From the NCBI RefSeq assembly GCF_030733845.1, contig NZ_CP132311.1:2421501-2485500 (forward strand): a stretch of DNA of 64,000 bases. Direction: 5' to 3'. Within the stretch, counting starts at the first letter, position 1, and every line of letters starts with the position of its first letter. This DNA comes from Shinella zoogloeoides. GTDB lineage: Bacteria; Pseudomonadota; Alphaproteobacteria; Rhizobiales; Rhizobiaceae. Both the position numbers and the translations under genes were made by a program. Positions 46,028 through 55,988 of the stretch are shown piece after piece. Under the pieces are notes generated by a model. It was not told the origin of the DNA. It saw only the letters and a program-made list of their open reading frames with translations, and made no database searches.

Positions 46028-47707
46028 TCAGAACAGGCCTTCGATATAGCCCTCTTCGTTGAGGAAGATCTTCTCCGACGAGGGCACCTTCGGCAGGCCC
46101 GGCATGGTCATGATCTCACCGGTGATGACGACGACGAAGCCGGCACCGGCCGAAAGCCTGACCTCGCGCACCGGCACCGTATGGCCGGAGGGCGCGCCGC
46201 GCAGGTTCGGATCGGTCGAGAAGGAATATTGCGTCTTGGCCATGCAAACCGGCAGCTTGCCGTAGCCCTGCTCCTCCCAGACGCGCAACTGGTCGCGCAC
46301 CGACTTGTCGGCGATCACCTCGCCGGCATGGTAGATGTCCTTGGCAATCGTCTCGATCTTCTGGAACAGCGGCATGTCGTCCGGGTAGAGCGGCGAGAAT
46401 TGCGAAAGGCCGGATTCGGCCAACTCCACCACCTTGCGCGCCAGCTCCTCGATGCCGGCCGAGCCGAGCGCCCAGTGCTGGCACAGGATGGCCTCGGCGC
46501 CGAGCGTGGCGACGAAGTCCTTCACCGCCCGGATTTCGGCGTCCGTATCCGAGGTGAAATGGTTGATGGCGACGACCACGGGCACGCCGAACTTCTTCAC
46601 GTTCTGCACATGCCGGCCAAGGTTGGCGCAACCCTTGCGGACCGCCTCGACATTCTCCCGGCCGAGATCGTCCTTCTTCACCCCGCCGTTCATCTTCATG
46701 GCGCGCACGGTCGCCACGATGACCGCGGCATCCGGCTTCAGCCCGGCCTTGCGGCACTTGATGTCGAAGAATTTCTCCGCCCCGAGATCGGCTCCGAACC
46801 CCGCTTCCGTCACCACATAGTCGGCAAGCTTGAGCGCCGTCGTGGTGGCGACGACGGAATTGCAGCCATGCGCGATGTTGGCGAACGGGCCGCCATGCAC
46901 GAAGGCCGGATTGTTTTCCAGCGTCTGCACGAGGTTCGGCTGCATGGCGTCTTTCAGGAGCACCGTCATCGCGCCATCCGCCTTGATATCCCGCGCAAAG
47001 ACCGGCGACTTGTCGCGGCGGTAGCCGATGATGATATTGCCGAGGCGCCTTTCGAGGTCCCTCAGGTCCATCGCAAGACAGAGGATCGCCATGACCTCCG
47101 AGGCGACGGTGATGTCGAAGCCGGTCTCGCGCGGATAGCCGTTGGCGACGCCCCCCAGCGAGCCGACGATATGGCGCAGCGCCCGGTCGTTCATGTCCAT
47201 CACGCGCCGCCAGGCGATGCGGCGGATGTCGATGTTCTGTTCGTTGCCCCAGTAGATGTGGTTGTCGATCAGCGCGGAAAGCAGGTTGTGCGCCGAAGTG
47301 ATGGCGTGGAAATCGCCGGTGAAATGGAGGTTCATGTCCTCCATGGGCACGACTTGCGCATAGCCGCCGCCGGCCGCCCCGCCCTTCACGCCGAAGCAGG
47401 GGCCAAGCGAGGCTTCACGGATACAGGTGACGGCTCGCTTGCCGATGCGGTTGAGCCCGTCGCCGAGGCCGACGGTCGTCGTCGTCTTGCCCTCGCCCGC
47501 CGGTGTCGGATTGATCGCCGTGACGAGGATCAGCTTGCCGTTCTTCCTGCCCCGCTGCGCGGCGATGAATTCGGCGCTGATCTTCGCCTTGTCATGGCCG
47601 TAGGGCAGAAGGTGCTCGGCGGGTATGCCGAGTTTTTCGCCGATCTCCAGGATCGGTCTCTTCTTCGCCGCGCGGGCGATCTCGATATCGGATTTCACGT
47701 CGGCCAT
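46028..47707 (-). CDS. fhs: formate--tetrahydrofolate ligase
   Basis: 559 aa from ATG 47707, which follows GAGGGAGCGAC. The P-loop-like motif [19 protein letters not shown] and the strings [19 protein letters not shown] and [12 protein letters not shown] (present as [13 protein letters not shown]) are diagnostic. The enzyme makes 10-formyl-THF from formate, ATP and THF in the cytoplasm, feeding one-carbon metabolism. Monocistronic. Confidence 0.96.
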   Translation of the reverse strand: MADVKSDIEIARAAKKRPILEIGEKLGIPAEHLLPYGHDKAKISAEFIAAQRGRKNGKLILVTAINPTPAGEGKTTTTVGLGDGLNRIGKRAVTCIREASLGPCFGVKGGAAGGGYAQVVPMEDMNLHFTGDFHAITSAHNLLSALIDNHIYWGNEQNIDIRRIAWRRVMDMNDRALRHIVGSLGGVANGYPRETGFDITVASEVMAILCLAMDLRDLERRLGNIIIGYRRDKSPVFARDIKADGAMTVLLKDAMQPNLVQTLENNPAFVHGGPFANIAHGCNSVVATTTALKLADYVVTEAGFGADLGAEKFFDIKCRKAGLKPDAAVIVATVRAMKMNGGVKKDDLGRENVEAVRKGCANLGRHVQNVKKFGVPVVVAINHFTSDTDAEIRAVKDFVATLGAEAILCQHWALGSAGIEELARKVVELAESGLSQFSPLYPDDMPLFQKIETIAKDIYHAGEVIADKSVRDQLRVWEEQGYGKLPVCMAKTQYSFSTDPNLRGAPSGHTVPVREVRLSAGAGFVVVITGEIMTMPGLPKVPSSEKIFLNEEGYIEGLF

Positions 47708-47867
47708 GCGGTGTCGCTCCCTCAAGCGTTGCTACCGCAGCCGGGTCTCCTCTCCCGAAGGCGGCATTTTCCTGCTTCGTCGGCATGCATTGCAATTGGC
47801 AGCAGATGCTGCCGAAAGGTCCGAATTCGTCAATCCCTGTCGGCTCCTGCCTGTGTGTCCAGCTCCT

Positions 47868-49019
47868 TTACCGCGCCAGCACGTCGCGCATTTCGACGAG
47901 GTTGGAGCGCACGCGCAGGATATAGAAGCCCATCGTGGCAAGGTGCGTCGGCATGATCCAGCCGTCCTCGCGGCCGTTCGAGATGATCGCGGGCTGGATG
48001 TTCAATGCGGAGCGCAGTTGCTTGATGCTTTCGATCCAGAGCGGCTCGATGCCGCGCGCCTTGATGATCGCGTCGAAATCGGCGCCGGCGGCCGAAAGGA
48101 TGCCGTAGTAGCCGTAGAGCTGGCCGTAGGCGAACCAGAAGCGATCGTCCGCCCGCGTGTCGAACCAGCCGCCATTGTGGAACTCCGAGCGCTCGCGGAT
48201 GATGGCGGAGGTAGAGCCGATATCGTTGGCAATGCGATCGAGGAATTCGATCAGGTTGTCCGAGCGCCCGTCAAAGATGGCCTCGCAGGATTCAAGCGAC
48301 GTGTTGAACTTTCGCAGGTCCGCCATCGCCGAACGGTAGTAGTTCGGCGTCGGCGTCTTCGGCAGCAGCGAATCCGAGCCGAAATACCAGGTTTCCTCGT
48401 CGAACTGGATATTGCCGCGGGCGCGCTGGAGGTCGGCGTTGATGCCGGACGTGCCGCGAACGCGACCGAGCGAATCGACAAGTTCCACCGCCGTCCGGCG
48501 GACCGCCTGGTTGATGCCGCGCTGGAACGAGGCCTTGTTGTCGAACCAGGGCGTCTTGTCCCAGTCGAGCCCGAACAGCCCGAGCTTGTAGAGCAGCATC
48601 GAGGAGATCCAGGCGCTCTGGTTGACGTTGACGTCGATGAGGTCGGCCGTGACGTCGACGATCGCCGAGCGCACGCAGGTCTTGGGTTCGGGCTCCGAGG
48701 CCTCGCCTGCCGCCGGCGTGGCCGATGCCGTCGCCGTCGACGTGGAGCCCGCGTCCTGCTTGCGCTCCCCGAGATTGTAACTGTTCACATAGTCCGGGTT
48801 GAAGCCGCTCCACACCTGGGTCTGCCAGATGAAGTAGGCGTAGAAGCCGAAGAGGACGAGAAGGCCGATGCCGATCGGTCCCTTGATGATCCAGCCGCGG
48901 GCGCGATACCAGTTCGCCACGGTGATGAACGGCCAGAGGATCCAGGCGACCACCGTTCCGATGCCCCTGCCGATGGCCGCGAAAATGCGCTGGAAGAACA
49001 GGGCGATCGGGTCAAGCAT
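47868..49019 (-). CDS. DUF2333 family inner-membrane protein
   Basis: 383 aa. An N-terminal membrane hairpin region (about residues 10-35 and 45-66: VVAWILWPFITVANWY and IGIGLLVLFGFYAYFIW) precedes a linker rich in Ala, Thr and Ser and a large, probably periplasmic domain with CVRSAIVDVTADLIDVNVNQSAW in parts. Matches DUF2333, whose function is unknown. It overlaps the upstream 433-aa gene by 8 bases, so the two are coupled. Last gene of the uncharacterised cluster 47868-55422. Confidence 0.85.
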   Translation of the reverse strand: MLDPIALFFQRIFAAIGRGIGTVVAWILWPFITVANWYRARGWIIKGPIGIGLLVLFGFYAYFIWQTQVWSGFNPDYVNSYNLGERKQDAGSTSTATASATPAAGEASEPEPKTCVRSAIVDVTADLIDVNVNQSAWISSMLLYKLGLFGLDWDKTPWFDNKASFQRGINQAVRRTAVELVDSLGRVRGTSGINADLQRARGNIQFDEETWYFGSDSLLPKTPTPNYYRSAMADLRKFNTSLESCEAIFDGRSDNLIEFLDRIANDIGSTSAIIRERSEFHNGGWFDTRADDRFWFAYGQLYGYYGILSAAGADFDAIIKARGIEPLWIESIKQLRSALNIQPAIISNGREDGWIMPTHLATMGFYILRVRSNLVEMRDVLAR

Positions 49020-50313
49020 TGGTGTCGTCCTCTTTGATGCCGTAGAGTTTCCGGCGGAAAGCAGCCTTGTCTTGCAGATAGGTCCGCGTCAACGTGGTCA
49101 CAACGTACTCGCGGAACTTTTCGCTGTATTGCTCGTAAGCCGCGTAGAAGCCCTGCTTGTCGAACACGAAGCGCGAGACGAAATCGTAGGGCACCATCTG
49201 GGAGATCAGGCGATTGACCAGCCATTGGTCCGGATGGTCGGGCGCCGCGCGCACCAGAAGGAACCGCCGCTCGGGCGCGACCTCGCCGATCTTGATCTCG
49301 CCGGTCGCGGCCAGCGCGCGAACCGCCTCCTGCAAGAAGGGATAGGTGCCGTCGCCGGCGACCAGCGCCGCATTGCGATGCATCCAGGTCTGCAGCCAAA
49401 TGCGGTCCGCCTTTTCGAGATCGGCCGTCGGATCCGCCTGGTTGACGAGGCCGGCGACCGTCATGTCCGCCCGGTGCTGGAAGAGGCCCGACGGCTCGAC
49501 CCAGGAGGCGCGCGGCAGTTCCAGCCGTTTCGTGGAGGCCAGGAAATCGAAGATCCGCTTGTGGTCGTCGAGTGCGATATAGCTGACCTGCCAAGGCCGT
49601 GAGCGGCGGAAGCCCGGCACGGTCGGATCGCAGATCACCGTCGTCGTCTTGTCGTCGAGGAAGACGTAGACCCCGCCGAAATGGTTGGCCCAATAGGCCT
49701 CGTGGCGGAAGACGAGCTGGTCCGGCACCAGCGCGTTCTGGCGGATGTCGCCCGTCTGCTTGGCAAGCTCCACCATGCGGTTCAGCATGGCGTCGTCCGC
49801 CCAGGCATTCGGCACCGTCTTCAGCCGGTCGACCAGTCCGCGCAGTTCCCCCGCCTTGCCGAGCATGTCCTCGGCCGACAGCACCTTGAAGCGCACCTCG
49901 TTGATCGAGAGCAGGTCATCGATATCGTTGACCGCCGACACCGAGTCCTCGATCTCGCCGTAGAGCGCGTCGCGGATGGTGATCGCGTTGATCGCCCGCG
50001 CGTTGGCCGAGAAGAACTCGTGCATCAGCGCGGCGGTGTTGGAAAAGCTCGTATGCACGACCGGCAGGTTCACCTGCTCCGGCGTCATGATTATGAAGCG
50101 GCGGTTGACGCGGTTCGGATCGAGATAGTCGCGGTCGCCGAGCTCGTCCGCGATCTCCGGCGAAAAGCCGGTCATGTCGATGCGGAAGCTCGAAAGCCCG
50201 GTGCGCCGCATGCCGAACCCGTCGAGCGCCTTGTTGTAGCGCTCGACCAGATGCGGCTCATCGACCGGCAGCAGCCGGCCATAGATCAATTCTGCTTCGA
50301 GGAGGCGTTTCAT
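49012..50313 (-). CDS. uncharacterised 433-aa protein of the AAA/DUF2333 cluster
   Basis: 433 aa, soluble, with no signal peptide or helix. It opens MKRLLEAELIYGRLLPVDEPHLVERY and has the strings FRIDMTGFSPEIADELGD, WANHFGGVYVFLDDKTTTVICDP and FLLVRAAPDHPDQWLVNRLI in parts. I believe it is one of the alphaproteobacterial DUF families found next to DUF2333, but cannot name it with confidence. GGGGCGGC precedes the ATG. The start lies 18 bases after the stop of the toxin gene at 50332. Confidence 0.78.
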   Translation of the reverse strand: MKRLLEAELIYGRLLPVDEPHLVERYNKALDGFGMRRTGLSSFRIDMTGFSPEIADELGDRDYLDPNRVNRRFIIMTPEQVNLPVVHTSFSNTAALMHEFFSANARAINAITIRDALYGEIEDSVSAVNDIDDLLSINEVRFKVLSAEDMLGKAGELRGLVDRLKTVPNAWADDAMLNRMVELAKQTGDIRQNALVPDQLVFRHEAYWANHFGGVYVFLDDKTTTVICDPTVPGFRRSRPWQVSYIALDDHKRIFDFLASTKRLELPRASWVEPSGLFQHRADMTVAGLVNQADPTADLEKADRIWLQTWMHRNAALVAGDGTYPFLQEAVRALAATGEIKIGEVAPERRFLLVRAAPDHPDQWLVNRLISQMVPYDFVSRFVFDKQGFYAAYEQYSEKFREYVVTTLTRTYLQDKAAFRRKLYGIKEDDTNA

Positions 50314-50331
50314 GCCGCCCCGCTCGTAGGT

Positions 50332-50601
50332 TCAGGAATAGATTTCACGCCGATGTCCCACACGAACGACAACCACGACAAGCCTGTTGTCCTGAATGTC
50401 GCAAATTACCCTGTAATCGCCGACACGATAGCGCCAGTAAGCTCCCAACCGGGATCCCTGAAGGGCGGCTCCGAACTGGCGGGGATCGTCCGGAGGAGCA
50501 AGTCGCTTGGCGAGGAAATCGCGAACCCGCTTCGCCTCGGCATGGCCAAGCCTATCAAGCTGCTTTTTCGCCCCTTCGGTGATCTCAATCTCCCAGGCCA
50601 A
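50332..50601 (-). CDS. type II toxin, RelE/ParE family
   Basis: 89 aa. The RelE pattern is clear: [65 protein letters not shown] in parts. The basic and aromatic residues near the C-terminus (R, H, Y of VGHRREIY) match the RNase active site of RelE. The gene overlaps the antitoxin by 17 bases, downstream of it. Confidence 0.93.
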   Translation of the reverse strand: MAWEIEITEGAKKQLDRLGHAEAKRVRDFLAKRLAPPDDPRQFGAALQGSRLGAYWRYRVGDYRVICDIQDNRLVVVVVRVGHRREIYS

Positions 50602-50818
50602 GCTCGTCCTCGACCTCCTTCAGAGAATACACCCGGCTTTCGCCACGCCGCACGCGCTCGAGTTCCTGCTCTGCAAGATAGATATCTTCGAGGTCTTCGA
50701 GATGTTGCTCGATTGCTTCGCGAATATAGTAGGTCGCCGTCCGCCCTGTTCGCGCCGCCAATGCCTGCAGGCGTTCATAGGTCTCATCGGGAAGGCGGAT
50801 CGCCGTTTGTTTAGCCAT
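50585..50818 (-). CDS. ribbon-helix-helix antitoxin, RelB/DUF6290-like
   Basis: 77 aa from ATG 50818, which has AAGGAGGATGG before it. The ribbon-helix-helix is [33 protein letters not shown] in parts, followed by a linker ([19 protein letters not shown]) that should bind the toxin. It binds its own promoter, where a perfect palindrome is present (50829-50848). Confidence 0.92.
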   Translation of the reverse strand: MAKQTAIRLPDETYERLQALAARTGRTATYYIREAIEQHLEDLEDIYLAEQELERVRRGESRVYSLKEVEDELGLGD

Positions 50819-50828
50819 TCCATCCTCC

Positions 50829-50877
50829 TTGGGATATCTGTATCCCAACATATAGCACCTGCGCCGGCATATTCCAA
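50829..50877 (-). promoter_or_regulatory. promoter and operator of the RelE/RHH toxin-antitoxin operon
   Basis: On the minus strand TTGGAA (50872-50877), 17 bp, TATATG (50849-50854). The perfect dyad TTGGGATA-N4-TATCCCAA (50829-50848) directly abuts the -10, so a repressor there would block initiation. The Shine-Dalgarno overlaps the end of the dyad. Confidence 0.8.
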
Positions 50878-50885
50878 CGAGGCGT

Positions 50886-52796
50886 TCACCACCGCCCTTC
50901 CGCCTTCATCGTCTCGATCTCGCGAACCGCCTTCTCGCGCTGGCGTTCGCGGCGGATGATGTCGGAGACGGCGGCGTCGTCGGATTTGTCGGTGTAGCGG
51001 AATTCCGAGTCGGCGTAGCGGTTGATCTCCTGCAGGACCATCTCCATCGAGATCGGCCCGCGCAGTTCCTCGATCATCGCCTTCTTCTCGTCGTAGCCCT
51101 TGTGCATGAAGGCGTCAGCCGTGGCGAACCAGTCGTCCGGCAGGTCCACGTCCATGGCGCGCATCTTGATCGCATCGGTGATGTTCTTGATGGCACGGCC
51201 GGTGAAACGCGGCTCGGCGAGCTTGATGCGGTGGAGATAGGCGCCGACATCGGCGATCGAGCGGATCGCACCCTGCTCCTTCTCGTGCCGCTCCCAGACG
51301 GCCAGCAGGCCGTCTTCCTGCGGCCTGGCGTGCTGTTCGTAGGAGGTCGAGACGGCGCGCTTGATCTCCTGTCCCTCGAACAGCGTGTGCTCGCCGAGCG
51401 GGATCGAATGGTTCTTGCCGACCAGCAGCGCGAAAATGTCGATATAGTCGTCCTCGGTCTGGGGACCATCGACCAGCCAGCGGGCGCCGGCGCGCTGGCG
51501 CAGCGCGTCGTCGACATTCTCGGGATAGTTGGAGAACATGCCGAAGGTACAATTGCCCCGCACCACGGTCGAGGCGCCGGCAAAGCTTTCCATCAGCACC
51601 GCCGTCACCTCGTGCTGGCCGGCAGACGCCCGGTCGTCGGAGCGCTTGGCGGCCACCTGGTCGACATCGTCGATGGTGCCGAAGCCGATGGCCTTCGGGT
51701 TGATGACGTTGTTGACGAATTCCTTGCAGTTCTGGCCGGACTTGCCCTGATAGGACGAGATCTGGTCGACGCCGAAATTCTCGTAGTGAAAAGCGTAGCC
51801 GGCGATCTGGCAGTAGTCGTTGACGAGACCGGCGAGCATTTGGATGAGGATCGTCTTGCCGGTGCCCGGCATGCCGTCGCCGATGAAGGTGAAGAGGAAG
51901 CCGCCGAGTTCGACGAACGGGTTCATCTGCCGGTCGAAATCGTAGGCCATCAGCATCTTGGCGAGCTTCATCGCCTGGTACTTGGCAATGTGGTTGCCGA
52001 TGATCTCGTTCGGCTGCTTGAAGGTCATGACGAGCGGCTTGCGCTTCTGGCCCGGCGCGACGTCGAAGCCGGAGAGCGTGAAATCGTCCTGCTCGATGCG
52101 GATATGGGCGTTCTCGAAGCCGGCAAGGCCGGTGAAGCGCGCCCGGCGGCCGATCAGCCCCTCGATGGCCACGCGCGAGAAGGCACGCGCCCGGCTCACC
52201 AGCGCCGCGTCGTCGGGTGCGCCGGCAATCGTGCGGTCGAGACCGGCGACCATGCTCTTCAGCGCGTCCTGCGGCGTATCGAACAGATAGTCCGGCTCGC
52301 CGCTGTCCTCGACCGGCTCCCCCTCGCCCGGCAATGTCGCCCCGAGATAGGCCGCGAAGGTGAAGGCGGCGATATAGGCGGAGGCGGAAAGCAGGGCCTT
52401 GAACTGGGTCGCCTCGTCGCCGGCAAGCGGCGCGGCGAGGTTGCGCGATTGCAGCGCTTCGAGGTTCGTCTGGCGGGAAAAGGCATCCGTCACCGCAAGC
52501 GCGACCTGCAATCCGCGCCGGGCGCGAAACAGCACGGCATGCTGCTGCGGCGAGAGCAGCGGGTCGCCGGCGCGCACCGACTGGATGGTCTTGGCCAGTT
52601 CCACCTCGCGGGTGCGCCGGCTGCCGGCGGTCGAAACGGTCGAGACGAAGCGCCGGCCTGTGCCGGCGAGCGCCGTGCCGCTCTTGCCATCGTCACTTTC
52701 GAGAATGACAAGCTTGGTGACGAGGCTCTGCGCCGCCGCCTGGTGCTTGGCGATGTCGTCCTCGTGGATCGTCGTCAGTCCGGCATTGAGGCTCAT
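50886..52796 (-). CDS. AAA-family ATPase of the uncharacterised cluster
   Basis: 636 aa from ATG 52796, with AAGGACTCTACC before it. Walker A is [10 protein letters not shown] (about residue 300), and Walker B-like [10 protein letters not shown]; an arginine-rich sensor region follows ([14 protein letters not shown]). The first 270 residues are unique helices, with possible membrane-associated stretch [24 protein letters not shown]-terminal lid contains [19 protein letters not shown]. The nearest known proteins are AAA ATPases of no assigned role in alphaproteobacteria. It sits centrally in the cluster. Confidence 0.85.
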   Translation of the reverse strand: MSLNAGLTTIHEDDIAKHQAAAQSLVTKLVILESDDGKSGTALAGTGRRFVSTVSTAGSRRTREVELAKTIQSVRAGDPLLSPQQHAVLFRARRGLQVALAVTDAFSRQTNLEALQSRNLAAPLAGDEATQFKALLSASAYIAAFTFAAYLGATLPGEGEPVEDSGEPDYLFDTPQDALKSMVAGLDRTIAGAPDDAALVSRARAFSRVAIEGLIGRRARFTGLAGFENAHIRIEQDDFTLSGFDVAPGQKRKPLVMTFKQPNEIIGNHIAKYQAMKLAKMLMAYDFDRQMNPFVELGGFLFTFIGDGMPGTGKTILIQMLAGLVNDYCQIAGYAFHYENFGVDQISSYQGKSGQNCKEFVNNVINPKAIGFGTIDDVDQVAAKRSDDRASAGQHEVTAVLMESFAGASTVVRGNCTFGMFSNYPENVDDALRQRAGARWLVDGPQTEDDYIDIFALLVGKNHSIPLGEHTLFEGQEIKRAVSTSYEQHARPQEDGLLAVWERHEKEQGAIRSIADVGAYLHRIKLAEPRFTGRAIKNITDAIKMRAMDVDLPDDWFATADAFMHKGYDEKKAMIEELRGPISMEMVLQEINRYADSEFRYTDKSDDAAVSDIIRRERQREKAVREIETMKAEGRW

Positions 52797-52961
52797 GGTA
52801 GAGTCCTTCTGAAAGTTCGGCGGCGGAGAGCCGCCGAGATATTTTCGGGCTCCGTCAGGAGCGGTTTGCAGCCGATATCCCGAGGATATCGGCAAGAAGC
52901 GCGACGCGGCGGAGCGCGAAAGGAGCCGGCGGATCGACACGCCGAATTTTCAGGAGGACTC

Positions 52962-54110
52962 TCATCCCTCGCTGATGACCTGGTTTCCGGAAATCACATG
53001 CACCTTGTAGGCGCCGAAAATTCCCTGCGTCTCGCCCGCGGCGTAGAGCGCCTGGTAGGCGTCGTGCGGCACGAGCGCATGTTTCTCGTAGGCGCTGACG
53101 CCCATGCGGGCGGCTTCGAGGTCGTCGGTCTCGATATGGAATTCCTCCTGCGCCGGGGTAGAACTCCAGAATCCCTTCTGCGCCGGCCGCTCGGCCTTGG
53201 AGAAGACCTCCTGCACCGTCCAGGTGAGCAGCCAGGCATTGTCGGGCTTGCGCACCTTGGAAAGGATCTCGTTGACCCGCTCGTTGTTCTCGGTGATGCC
53301 TGCCGAATAGAACGGCCCGAGCACGATGCGGCGCAGCTGCTTGGGGTGCAGCGTCGGGAAATCCTTGTCGAGATTGGTGGCGATCGTCGCCGGCGTCAGC
53401 GAATAGGCGCTGTTCTTCAGCGCGAAATCGTCGAAGCGGCTGGCAAGTTCGGGATTGAGCAGCCCACCGACGGGCAGCGGAATGTCCACTTCCGGGTTGA
53501 GCTTGCCGTCCTTCGTCACCAGCATGTCGACGATGCTCTGCGTCGAATCCTCGATGGTCGCCATATAGACCATCGGCAGCGTCGCCGTGCCGTCGAAGGC
53601 GCCCCAGCAGACGACGTAATAGGGCCGCATGGTCTTCGGATTGACCGCCACGCGGATCGTCTCGGGCAGCACGAAGGGCGAGAAGATGTCGCCCTTGCCG
53701 ATCTGTTCGAGATAGAGCCGCTCGGCCATGCGCGTCTGGAGATCGCTCGGAAACGCCTTCTGCCGCAGGATGAAATCCGCCATCTCCGTGCGAAGCTGGT
53801 CGGCATCAGGAATGGCGGAAAGCCGCTTTTCCGCGCTTTGCCGGTCATTCTCCAGTTCAAGGACGTTCTGGAACACCGGAAAGCCGCTCTCGGCGCGCGA
53901 GACGCGGAACTGCTGGACGAAGCCGATGCGGTTTTCCCAGCAGGCGAAGGAAGCCTTCAGCCGCGCCAGATACGGCATGACGATCTCGCCCACCACGCTG
54001 TTGCGGTAGAGCGGCGAATTGCGATCACCCAGAAAGATTTCGAGGCCACCGAGCGCGGAGCGGATGGTGGAGAAATATTGCGCGACGGCGCTGTCGGCGG
54101 GGATGTTCAT
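52962..54110 (-). CDS. uncharacterised 382-aa protein of the AAA/DUF2333 cluster
   Basis: 382 aa, soluble, no export signal. Strings: MNIPADSAVAQYFSTIRSAL, LGPFYSAGITENNERVNEIL and TETDDLEAARMGVSAYEKHA (present as ETDDLEAARMG). It resembles no enzyme family that I can recognise. It lies 165 bases upstream of the AAA gene on the same strand, and a palindromic repeat separates it from the coiled-coil gene further upstream. No good Shine-Dalgarno before ATG 54110. Confidence 0.75.
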   Translation of the reverse strand: MNIPADSAVAQYFSTIRSALGGLEIFLGDRNSPLYRNSVVGEIVMPYLARLKASFACWENRIGFVQQFRVSRAESGFPVFQNVLELENDRQSAEKRLSAIPDADQLRTEMADFILRQKAFPSDLQTRMAERLYLEQIGKGDIFSPFVLPETIRVAVNPKTMRPYYVVCWGAFDGTATLPMVYMATIEDSTQSIVDMLVTKDGKLNPEVDIPLPVGGLLNPELASRFDDFALKNSAYSLTPATIATNLDKDFPTLHPKQLRRIVLGPFYSAGITENNERVNEILSKVRKPDNAWLLTWTVQEVFSKAERPAQKGFWSSTPAQEEFHIETDDLEAARMGVSAYEKHALVPHDAYQALYAAGETQGIFGAYKVHVISGNQVISEG

Positions 54111-54129
54111 AGATGTCGCGCCCCACGAA

Positions 54130-54287
54130 CACCCCCCTCTGCCCTGCCGGGCATCTCCCCCTCAAGGGGGGAGATTGGAAAGGGGCCTGCTTTTCCCGCG
54201 AACCGCATTGTCGCCGAATAGCCAGACGTCGTCACATGCCGATCTCCCCCCTTGAGGGGGAGATGCCCGGCAGGGCAGAGGGGGGTG
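54130..54287. repeat. 46-bp perfect inverted repeat (rhizobial palindromic element)
   Basis: Arms at 54130-54175 and 54242-54287 are exactly reverse-complementary over 46 bases, with 66 bases between them. Each arm contains its own inner hairpin (CTCCCCC-tcaa-GGGGGGAG type). It belongs to the same class as the repeats at 25161 and 36271, but is by far the best conserved. It lies within the uncharacterised cluster. Confidence 0.85.
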
Positions 54288-54333
54288 GCACCAGTTCCCG
54301 GCCCCGCTGCAAGCAAAACCGCCATGCACACCA

Positions 54334-55422
54334 TCACTGCTTCACGTAATTGGCGGTGTTGTGCTTGTCCATGACGGCCTGGAAGCGCCGGGCGAAGGCG
54401 TCGTCGGCGAGCTTCTTGCGGCGCTGGATGTCCTGGGTTGCCAGCATGTTCTTCTCGTGCATTTCGAGAAGGTCGCCGATATGGCGCTGGGCGGCCGAGC
54501 CGATGCCCGCCATGGTCTCCTCGGCAGCCGTATCGACCTGCGAGCCGAGCGTGTTGATCTTGTGCGCCACGTCCTGCTGGGCGGCCGTCTTCAACGAGTC
54601 TTCCAACGCCTTGTAGAGCACGATGCGCTGCTCGGTATCGATGGTCAGCTTGTTGATCAGCGTGTTCTGCGCGGCGATCTGGTTATTGAGCGAATCGACG
54701 AAGGTCTGGAACATCGAGGTGTAGCGTTCCAGCGTCTGGCTTTCGGCCAGAAGCTCCTGCTCCTTCGCCTGCATCTGGTTGTACTCGGTCGCCAGCGCCG
54801 AGCGCTCGCCTTCGAGGTCCGTGCGGCTCTTCTGGTCCGTCGAGGCCGCGATGCGGTTTTCGAGGTCCATCAGCAGCGGATTCAGTTCCTCGATGCGCTT
54901 CTGGGTGGCTTCGAGATTGCTCATCGTGCCCTTGCGGCGCTCGATCACCTGCACGAGGCTCGCCTCGGAGGTCTTGTAGCGCTGGTCGAGGATCGATTTC
55001 TGCTCCTTGAGGATGCCGACGATCGTGTCGGACTTGGAGAGCAGTTCCTGCAGGTTGCCGGCCAGCGACATGTTGCGCACGCGGTCGGTGCGCATGCGCT
55101 GCATCTTCTGCTTGGAGAAGATGCCGATGAACTTCTCGTAGCCCGTATAGCTCTTCATGCTCTCGAATTCGGTGCCGAAGATGTTCGTGGCGTCCTCGAG
55201 GCCGATGATGAGGTCGGCGATATTGCCCTCCATCACCTTCTGCTGGGAGATGACGTCCTGGATGCGGGCGTTCTCGATGTCGAAATTGACGTCGCCGAGC
55301 TTGGTGTCCGCCTTGGCGAACTGTTCCAGCACGATGCCGGATTGCTCCAGCTTGCCGCGCATCTGGTTGACGACACTGCGGGTCTTGTCGATCTCCGCAT
55401 CGAAGTTCTGAAGTGTGGCCAT
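54334..55422 (-). CDS. coiled-coil protein of the AAA/DUF2333 cluster
   Basis: 362 aa from ATG 55422, preceded by GGGGAAAGAGGC. Nearly the whole protein is predicted helical, with long heptad-rich stretches (ERRKGTMSNLEATQKRIEEL; SRTDLEGERSALATEYNQMQ; QELLAESQTLERYTSMFQTF). There is no membrane helix. A short non-helical part near residue 90 has KSYTGYEKFIGIFSKQKM. The overall shape recalls TelA/toxic-anion-resistance-type coiled-coil proteins, but the resemblance is only general. First gene of the cluster and probably a structural partner of the AAA protein. Confidence 0.8.
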   Translation of the reverse strand: MATLQNFDAEIDKTRSVVNQMRGKLEQSGIVLEQFAKADTKLGDVNFDIENARIQDVISQQKVMEGNIADLIIGLEDATNIFGTEFESMKSYTGYEKFIGIFSKQKMQRMRTDRVRNMSLAGNLQELLSKSDTIVGILKEQKSILDQRYKTSEASLVQVIERRKGTMSNLEATQKRIEELNPLLMDLENRIAASTDQKSRTDLEGERSALATEYNQMQAKEQELLAESQTLERYTSMFQTFVDSLNNQIAAQNTLINKLTIDTEQRIVLYKALEDSLKTAAQQDVAHKINTLGSQVDTAAEETMAGIGSAAQRHIGDLLEMHEKNMLATQDIQRRKKLADDAFARRFQAVMDKHNTANYVKQ

Positions 55423-55586
55423 ATGCCTCTTTCCCCTTGAGCTCTGCACGGCAGACGTCTGCGTCGCCCGTTTTATTCCGTCGCGGCAACACTATACGAT
55501 TTCAGACAGATAGGAACCTGCCCCGCACAACATGTGGAGCGCGCGCGGGCGCACGCAAGATCGCGGGCAAAATTTTCGGCGAGCGA

Positions 55587-55964
55587 TCAGTGGCGCGCCG
55601 GCGCCTTCAGATAGGCGATGAGGTTGGCGATATCCTCGATCTTCTTCAGGCCGGCGAAGGTCATGCGGGTGCCCGGCACCATGGCCTTGGGCGACATGAG
55701 GTATTCGGCGATCAGCGCCTCGTTCCAGATCCGGCCACCGTCCGCGAAGGACGTCATCGCCGCGGAATAGCCGTAGTCGGCGATGGAGGCGACCGGACGG
55801 CCGACGATGCCCGCGAGCGTCGGCCCGACCCGGTTGACCGGCTCCGTCGAATGGCACGGCGCACATTTCCTGAAGACCGACTTGCCCGCGACCGCATCGC
55901 CCTCCGCCAGCGCAGGGGCGGCAAGACAGAGAAAGGCCGCGGCCAGCATGGCAGGATGTCTCAT
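55587..55964 (-). CDS. class I cytochrome c, c2-type
   Basis: 125 aa with a signal peptide (1-20, ending APALAEG). Heme attachment is CAPCH (K-C-A-P-C-H, residues 34-38), and the distal Met is in PGTRMTFAGLKK. Periplasmic electron carrier. It resembles mitochondrial-like cytochrome c552. Monocistronic, near tdk. Confidence 0.9.
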   Translation of the reverse strand: MRHPAMLAAAFLCLAAPALAEGDAVAGKSVFRKCAPCHSTEPVNRVGPTLAGIVGRPVASIADYGYSAAMTSFADGGRIWNEALIAEYLMSPKAMVPGTRMTFAGLKKIEDIANLIAYLKAPARH

Positions 55965-55988
55965 CGTCGCTCCTTCGCCGCCAGCGCC

